Positions 13,212 through 17,048 of a stretch of DNA of 17,048 bases are shown piece by piece (within the stretch, counting starts at the first letter, position 1; the number at the start of each line of letters is the position of its first letter). Below the pieces are notes generated by a model. That model saw only the letters and a program-made list of their open reading frames with translations, was not told where the DNA came from and made no database searches. The DNA comes from Paracoccaceae bacterium (GTDB lineage Bacteria; Pseudomonadota; Alphaproteobacteria; Rhodobacterales; Rhodobacteraceae). Made by a program: the position numbers and the translations under genes. The DNA lies in assembly GCA_015485375.1 (NCBI GenBank), contig WFTU01000362.1, forward strand, positions 1-17,048, in the 5' to 3' direction.

Positions 13212-13712
13212 ATGAGTGACCAGACAACCGTGACCGCCAAACCCTGCCCGCGCTGGCTGAAAATCCTGCTGGTGATCTCGCTGGCCCTCAACATCGGCAT
13301 CGCCAGTGTTTTCGCGGGTGTCGCCCTGCGCTCCGCCCCGCCCGAGCGCGCCGCGGCCCCGTCCCCCGAGGGCGTCGCCATCATCGCCCGCGCCCTGCCG
13401 GTGAAATACCAGCGCCAGTTGCGTCAGGCCCTGCGCGAAAACCGCGCCGCCGTGCAGATGGACCGCGAAACCCTCGGCCGCCTGCGCGACCGTCTGGTGC
13501 AGGCCCTGCGCGCCGAACCTTTCGACATCAACGCGGTGGAGGCCGTGTTCGCCGACCAGCGCACCCTGCTTGACGGTGTTCTGGTCGCCGGCCACAACGA
13601 AATCCTGAAACAGATCGAACAGATGCCCCTCGCCGATCGCCGCAAATTCATCCGCAACCTGATGGGCGGCCGGCCCCCTAAAACGCCACCGGAAGCGGTG
13701 AATCGGCCTTGA
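13212..13712 (+). CDS. CnrX/CpxP-like periplasmic sensor protein (Metal_resist type)
   Basis: A 166-residue protein anchored by one N-terminal helix (about 16-38). Its periplasmic domain is almost all helical: RQLRQALRENRAAVQMDRETLGRLRDRLVQALRAEPFDINAVEAVFADQR is typical of the Metal_resist (CnrX/ZraP/CpxP-like) fold. In CnrX this domain binds nickel or cobalt and frees the sigma factor via CnrY. Here only one His (128) and no Cys are in the periplasmic part, so a CnrX-like metal site is not evident; envelope stress or another ligand may be sensed. The start follows GGAAGG by eight bases and lies three bases after the upstream gene, so the two are co-translated. Its 3' end overlaps the opposing lrp-type gene by 35 bases. 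Confidence 0.85.
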   Translation: MSDQTTVTAKPCPRWLKILLVISLALNIGIASVFAGVALRSAPPERAAAPSPEGVAIIARALPVKYQRQLRQALRENRAAVQMDRETLGRLRDRLVQALRAEPFDINAVEAVFADQRTLLDGVLVAGHNEILKQIEQMPLADRRKFIRNLMGGRPPKTPPEAVNRP

Positions 13713-14139
13713 TCCGGTCCATGACCACCTGACTCTGCACCCGCGCCACAGACGGATGCGGCAGCAGGATTTCATGCACCAGCCGGTTCAGCGCCTTCAG
13801 GTCACGACAGTAAACCCGCAGCATGTAATCCGCATCGCCGGTCAGCGTCCAGGCGGCCACGACCTCCTCCACCGTATCGACCAGCGCCAGAAAGCTCTGC
13901 GCGTTTGCGCGGGTATGGCCATCCATCGAAACCTGAATGAAAGCCTCCACCGTCAACCCCAGTCTGGCGGGGTCCACCGTGGCACGGTAATCGGTGATAT
14001 AGCCCTCGTTTTCCAGAAACTGCCGCCGCCGACCGGCCTGCGAGGGCGACAGCGCCAGCATCTCGCCCAGATCCTGCGTCGTCAGATGGGCATTGCGCTG
14101 CACGGCGCGCAGCAGGCGGGAATCGGTTTCATCCGGCAT
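13678..14139 (-). CDS. Lrp/AsnC-family transcription regulator
   Basis: A 153-residue protein with an N-terminal helix-turn-helix (about 20-41, TTQDLGEMLALSPSQAGRRRQFLENEGYI) and a C-terminal RAM ligand domain (about 65-145, with the GDADYMLRVYCRDL core). Such proteins bind amino acids and control amino-acid metabolism. It is divergent from hppD, which makes tyrosine or another aromatic amino acid a reasonable effector and hppD a reasonable target (inference). The start is the ATG at 14137-14139, preceded at close range by GGAGG (complement of 14145-14149). A TTG four codons upstream would place that site inside the gene and is rejected. It converges with the Metal_resist gene, overlapping by 35 bases. 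Confidence 0.93.
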   Translation of the reverse strand: MPDETDSRLLRAVQRNAHLTTQDLGEMLALSPSQAGRRRQFLENEGYITDYRATVDPARLGLTVEAFIQVSMDGHTRANAQSFLALVDTVEEVVAAWTLTGDADYMLRVYCRDLKALNRLVHEILLPHPSVARVQSQVVMDRIKADSPLPVAF

Positions 14140-14145
14140 GAAAAC

Positions 14146-14167
14146 CTCCAATGATGCGGAATTGGAG
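14146..14167. promoter_or_regulatory. Inverted repeat over the lrp-type ribosome binding site
   Basis: CTCCAAT (14146-14152) and ATTGGAG (14161-14167) are perfect inverted arms with 8 bases between. The left arm is the Shine-Dalgarno of the Lrp-type gene. It may be an autorepression site, or a hairpin in the message that hides the ribosome site. Confidence 0.45.
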
Positions 14168-14293
14168 CGTGTTTACCGTATTTTTCGCGGAATGTCTGCA
14201 TAATTTTCCGGTTTCTCGCCGAACTTCGCGGCCCCTCCGCGGGCCGGCACGGATAGAAGGCGGAAAAACAACCACAACAAAGGGGATATCCGC

Positions 14294-15400
14294 ATGGGTC
14301 CGTTTCCACATTCCGCTCCGTTTTCCGAAATCACCGAAGCCAATCCCGCCGGCACCAACGGCATGGAATTCGTCGAGTTCGCACATGAAAATCCGGCCGA
14401 ACTGGAGGCGCTGTTCACGCAGATGGGGTTCACCCCCGTTGCAAAACACAAAAGCAAAGACATCACCGTCTGGCGCCAGGGCGACGTGAATTACCTGCTG
14501 AACGCCGAACCGAACAGCTTCGGCCAGCGGTTCGTCGATGAACACGGCCCCTGCGCGCCCTCGATGGCGTGGCGGGTTGTGGATGCACAGCAGGCCTTCG
14601 ACATGGCCGTGGCCAAAGGCGCAACGCCTTACGAGGGCGCGGACAAATCGCTGGACGCGCCGGCCATCACGGGGATCGGTGGCAGCCTATTGTATTTTAT
14701 CGACCGGTGGGGCGAACGCGGCTCGGCCTATGCGGCGGAATTCGACTGGCTCGGCGAGGCCGACCCGAAACCGGCGGGCGACGGGTTTTACTACCTCGAC
14801 CACCTGACGCATAACGTCAAACGCGGCAATATGGACAAGTGGTACGACTTCTATTGCGATATATTCGGCTTCAGACAGATCCGGTTCTTCGACATCAAGG
14901 GCAAGGTGACAGGCCTCTATTCCCGCGCCCTGACCTCGCCTTGCGGGCGCATCCGCATCCCGATCAACGAAAGCGCCGATGAAAACAGCCAGATCGAGGA
15001 ATATCTGAAACAATACAACGGCGAAGGCATCCAGCATATCGCCGTGGCGACCGAGGATATCTATGCCTCCACCGACGCGATCGCCGCCAAGGGAATGGAA
15101 TTCATGCCCGCCCCGCCGGACATGTATTACACCATGAGCCACAAACGTGTGCAGGGCCACAGCGAGCCGGTCGAGCGCATGAAAAAGAACGGTATCCTGA
15201 TTGATGGCGAGGGCGTCGTGGACGGCGGACACACCCGCATCCTGTTGCAGGTGTTCTCGAAAACCGTAGTCGGGCCGATCTTCTTCGAGTTCATCCAGCG
15301 CAAGGGCGATGACGGCTTTGGCGAGGGCAATTTCAAGGCCCTGTTCGAGAGCATCGAGCGCGACCAGATCGCGCGCGGCGTGATTTCCGAAGACGCCTGA
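14294..15400 (+). CDS. hppD: 4-hydroxyphenylpyruvate dioxygenase
   Basis: A 368-residue, full-length bacterial HPPD. It converts 4-hydroxyphenylpyruvate and oxygen to homogentisate, the second step of tyrosine breakdown, in the cytosol. The three iron ligands of the 2-His-1-carboxylate site are in place: His170 (LDHLTHNV), His248 (GIQHIAVATEDI) and Glu332 (FFEFIQRKGDDGFGEGNF). The C-terminal helix motif FKALFESIERDQ is intact. The ATG at 14294 follows AAGGGG (14279-14284) by nine bases. It overlaps the Rieske gene by one base (TGATG) and is divergent from an Lrp-type regulator. The 154-bp gap before it contains GC-rich inverted arms (CGCGG/CCGCG, 14227-14241) but no clear promoter. The rest of the homogentisate pathway is not in the window. 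Confidence 0.97.
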   Translation: MGPFPHSAPFSEITEANPAGTNGMEFVEFAHENPAELEALFTQMGFTPVAKHKSKDITVWRQGDVNYLLNAEPNSFGQRFVDEHGPCAPSMAWRVVDAQQAFDMAVAKGATPYEGADKSLDAPAITGIGGSLLYFIDRWGERGSAYAAEFDWLGEADPKPAGDGFYYLDHLTHNVKRGNMDKWYDFYCDIFGFRQIRFFDIKGKVTGLYSRALTSPCGRIRIPINESADENSQIEEYLKQYNGEGIQHIAVATEDIYASTDAIAAKGMEFMPAPPDMYYTMSHKRVQGHSEPVERMKKNGILIDGEGVVDGGHTRILLQVFSKTVVGPIFFEFIQRKGDDGFGEGNFKALFESIERDQIARGVISEDA

Positions 15401-15744
15401 TGCGCTACACCGATTTTCCGGACGCGCCCGCAAAAGGCGCGATCCTGTGTCGGAGCAGCGACGTCGGAAGGGGCTTCCACAGCGCCACGCCCGGTGGTTT
15501 TGCCTTTCTGGTCGTGCAGACAGACAACGGCCCGCGCGCCTATGTCAACGCCTGCCCGCACCGGTTCCTGCCGCTCGACCATCGCGGCGATCAGGTGATC
15601 GGCACCGACGGGCGGCTGCTTTGCACCAACCATAGTGCGGCCTTCGACGCGCGGTCGGGCGAGGGCGTTGCGGGCTTCGGTCTGGGCTGCGCCCTCACCC
15701 CCGTGCCGCTGCGTCGCGAGGGCGGAAACCTTGTGGTTGCGTGA
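15400..15744 (+). CDS. Rieske [2Fe-2S] protein linked to hppD
   Basis: A 114-residue stand-alone Rieske domain. Both cluster motifs are present: CPH (Cys52, His54) and CTNH (Cys75, His78), 20 residues apart. No membrane helix, signal peptide or catalytic domain is attached, so it is a soluble ferredoxin-like electron carrier or a small subunit of NirD/biphenyl-ferredoxin type. The start ATG shares a base with the hppD stop, so it is translated with hppD. HPPD itself needs no external electron donor, so the partner is unclear; another ring-modifying step in tyrosine breakdown, or protection of the HPPD iron, are possible. No terminator with a T run follows, only a perfect palindrome 11 bases downstream. 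Confidence 0.9.
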   Translation: MRYTDFPDAPAKGAILCRSSDVGRGFHSATPGGFAFLVVQTDNGPRAYVNACPHRFLPLDHRGDQVIGTDGRLLCTNHSAAFDARSGEGVAGFGLGCALTPVPLRREGGNLVVA

Positions 15745-15755
15745 AACCCGCCGAC

Positions 15756-15777
15756 TCCACTAAACCGGTTTAGTGGA
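15756..15777. repeat. 22-bp perfect palindrome, copy 2 of the ACTAAACCGGTTTAGT family
   Basis: TCCACTAAACC followed by its exact reverse complement, 11 bases after the Rieske stop codon. It is identical over 22 bp to copy 3, which begins exactly 100 bp later. The AAACCGGTTT centre resembles LacI-family operators, but no such regulator is in the window. It has no T run to act as a normal terminator. Confidence 0.9.
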
Positions 15778-15789
15778 ACCGAAACCGTG

Positions 15790-15819
15790 TTGAATCCTGC
15801 CGCCAGATTCAGCCATATT
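15790..15819 (+). promoter_or_regulatory. Possible upstream promoter of the helicase gene
   Basis: TTGAAT (15790-15795) and CATATT (15814-15819) are 18 bp apart, each matching four or more consensus bases. TTGAA with CCATAT also resembles a heat-shock (RpoH) promoter. It lies between the two perfect palindromes. Confidence 0.3.
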
Positions 15820-15828
15820 ACCGGATAC

Positions 15829-15857
15829 TTCAACCACTTACCCCGTTTTACTATATC
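15829..15857 (+). promoter_or_regulatory. Possible downstream promoter of the helicase gene, overlapping palindrome copy 3
   Basis: TTCAAC (15829-15834) and TATATC (15852-15857) are 17 bp apart. The -10 overlaps the first two bases of the palindrome at 15856, so a protein bound there would cover the transcription start. The -35 match is weak. Confidence 0.3.
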
Positions 15858-15877
15858 CACTAAACCGGTTTAGTGGA
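15856..15877. repeat. 22-bp perfect palindrome, copy 3 of the ACTAAACCGGTTTAGT family
   Basis: Identical to copy 2 over all 22 bases and 157 bp before the helicase start codon. It overlaps a possible -10 element (TATATC), the position expected of a repressor site. A partial match, CACTAAACCG, occurs in the helicase coding region at 16086-16095 and is probably chance. Confidence 0.9.
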
Positions 15878-15885
15878 ATCTGACC

Positions 15886-15902
15886 GCGCCGAAAACCGGC
15901 GC
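15886..15902 (+). other. GC hairpin in the likely helicase leader
   Basis: GCGCCG (15886-15891) pairs with CGGCGC (15897-15902) around a 5-base loop. It would lie near the 5' end of a leader of about 165 bases. The rest of the gap to 16033 holds no gene I can support; GGGGT (15929-15933 region) and ACCCC (15950-15954 region) could form a second, weaker stem. Confidence 0.35.
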
Positions 15903-16033
15903 CGCCCGACACCGCCGGAAAAACAAGGGGGGTTGATTTATCGGCTCCGACCCCTCATATGCAAGCCTTCACGTCAGTACCCCCGAAGCACTTCAGCGTC
16001 TTGAGGCATTGACACAGCCCAAAGGGATACATT

Positions 16034-17048
16034 TTGACGAAGACCACTTTCCAGAGCTTCGGCCTGGACCAACGCCTGTTGAACGCACTAAACCGTTCCG
16101 GCTTCACCCACCCCACCCCTATTCAGGAACTTTCCATTCCGGCACAGCTTACCGGCCGCGATATTCTCGGCGTTGCCCAGACCGGCACCGGCAAGACTGC
16201 CGCTTTCGGCCTGCCGATCCTGCACCACATTCTGCAGATGGATGGGCGCCCGAGCCCGAAATCCTGCCGCGCCCTGATCCTTGCGCCGACGCGCGAGCTG
16301 GCCGTGCAGATCGAGGATAACTTCCGCGAGTTTTCCGGCGGTTCCGGTATCACCACCTGTCTGGTGCTGGGCGGCGTTTCGCGCGCCGGCCAGATCAAGA
16401 AAATCAGCCGCGGCGTCGATGTGCTTATCGCCACGCCCGGACGGCTCGAAGACCTGATGAACGACAAGAAAATCCGTCTCGACGAAGCCCGCTTCGTTGT
16501 GTTGGACGAGGCCGACCGCATGCTCGACATGGGTTTTGTGCAGCCGGTGAAACCCATTCTTGCCCGCCTGCATCCGCGCCGCCAGTCGGCGCTGTTCTCC
16601 GCCACCATGCCCAAAGAGGTGCGCGGTCTGGCCGAGAGCTTCCTCAAGGATCCGCTGCGGGTCGAGGCGACTCCGCCCGCCACCACGGTTTCGAAAATCG
16701 AGCAACGCGCCGAGCTGATCGCCGGCCCGCTGAAACGCCCCCGCCTGCTGGAGCTGGTCACAGCCCCCGAGGTCGAGCGCGTGATTGTCTTCGCCCGCAC
16801 CAAGCGCGGCGCCGACAAGGTGGCGAAAAACCTGATCACCGACGGTGTCGAGGCCGAGGCCATTCACGGCAACAAGGCCCAGAACGCCCGCCAGCGGGCG
16901 CTGAACAAATTCCGTCAGGGATACGTCAAGGTTCTGGTCGCCACCGACATCGTGGCGCGCGGCATCGACGTGCCGGGCATCACCCATGTCATCAATTTCG
17001 ACCTGCCGGACGAGGCGGACAACTATGTCCACCGCATCGGGCGCACGG
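16034..17048 (+). CDS. DEAD-box ATP-dependent RNA helicase, RhlE-like, 3' end missing
   Basis: The first 338 codons of a DEAD-box helicase, cut by the window edge at motif VI. Motifs in order: Q motif (F6 to Gln31, THPTPIQ), I AQTGTGKT (48-55), Ia PTRELA (85-90), Ib TPGR (134-137), II DEAD (158-161), III SAT (189-191), V ATDIVARGID (303-312) and VI HRIGRT (333-338). Such enzymes unwind short RNA duplexes in ribosome assembly, RNA decay or cold adaptation. The overall pattern is nearest RhlE, but the diagnostic C-terminal tail is missing. The start must be TTG at 16034: AAAGGG lies seven bases upstream, the frame is closed by TGA at 16010, and no ATG occurs before the conserved Q-motif region. 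The upstream gap holds two perfect palindromes. Confidence 0.95.
   Translation, partial: MTKTTFQSFGLDQRLLNALNRSGFTHPTPIQELSIPAQLTGRDILGVAQTGTGKTAAFGLPILHHILQMDGRPSPKSCRALILAPTRELAVQIEDNFREFSGGSGITTCLVLGGVSRAGQIKKISRGVDVLIATPGRLEDLMNDKKIRLDEARFVVLDEADRMLDMGFVQPVKPILARLHPRRQSALFSATMPKEVRGLAESFLKDPLRVEATPPATTVSKIEQRAELIAGPLKRPRLLELVTAPEVERVIVFARTKRGADKVAKNLITDGVEAEAIHGNKAQNARQRALNKFRQGYVKVLVATDIVARGIDVPGITHVINFDLPDEADNYVHRIGRT

Noticed and set aside
15756..15777. Palindrome copy 2 as a rho-independent terminator for hppD-Rieske
   Set aside because: There is no T run after it, and an identical copy lies at a promoter-like position, so a terminator role is not the simplest reading.
15959..16012. 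A 17-codon leader peptide (starting MQAFTSVPPK) before the helicase
   Set aside because: No Shine-Dalgarno, no runs of regulatory codons and no clear competing hairpins; a chance short frame.
16086..16095. Fourth copy of the palindrome (CACTAAACCG)
   Set aside because: Only one half matches and it lies in conserved helicase coding sequence.
1..17048. tRNA genes, CRISPR arrays, insertion sequences or phage genes
   Set aside because: No cloverleaf-like sequence, spaced repeat series, transposase or phage protein was seen on either strand.

Overview
This 17-kb window is GC-rich chromosomal DNA, densely coding, and looks like an alphaproteobacterium of the Rhodobacterales (Roseobacter/Rhodobacter relatives). 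The main reasons are the PraR/PhrR-type XRE regulator beside typA, the 55-residue L33, the DUF983 and NUDIX19-type genes, the HisN type, and the HPPD-Rieske pair. This assignment is inferred from gene families and layout, not from a search. I see no insertion sequence, prophage, tRNA, rRNA or CRISPR array.

Layout. Positions 1-1406 (minus) hold an MFS exporter followed by the 5' part of a quinone oxidoreductase, cut by the window edge. Then come typA (1578-3398), an AT-rich regulatory gap with an excellent sigma-54 promoter, a PraR-like XRE regulator (3687-4073) and hisN (4146-4940). hisN's ribosome binding site lies inside a terminator hairpin. A tesA-like esterase (minus) is divergent from a ybbA-ybbP-like ABC system (5589-8785), and their start codons overlap. 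A Bax-inhibitor-1 family membrane protein follows (8902-9669). It converges on a minus-strand block read DUF983, NUDIX hydrolase, rpmG (9860-11315).

Positions 11480-13712 hold a six-EF-hand secreted protein, an ECF sigma factor, a small single-pass membrane protein and a Metal_resist/CnrX-like periplasmic protein. This is the layout of a sigma/anti-sigma/sensor module and the best candidate here for an under-described system. The anti-sigma role is inferred from topology and position only. An Lrp/AsnC regulator (minus) is divergent from hppD (4-hydroxyphenylpyruvate dioxygenase) and a small Rieske protein, pointing to tyrosine catabolism. The window ends in a DEAD-box RNA helicase that starts with TTG.

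The most striking signal outside genes is a palindrome with the core ACTAAACCGGTTTAGT. It occurs three times, always between genes: once between two facing terminators (9747-9770) and twice exactly 100 bp apart before the helicase (15756-15777 and 15856-15877). The last copy overlaps a plausible promoter. Its binding protein or role cannot be told from this window.
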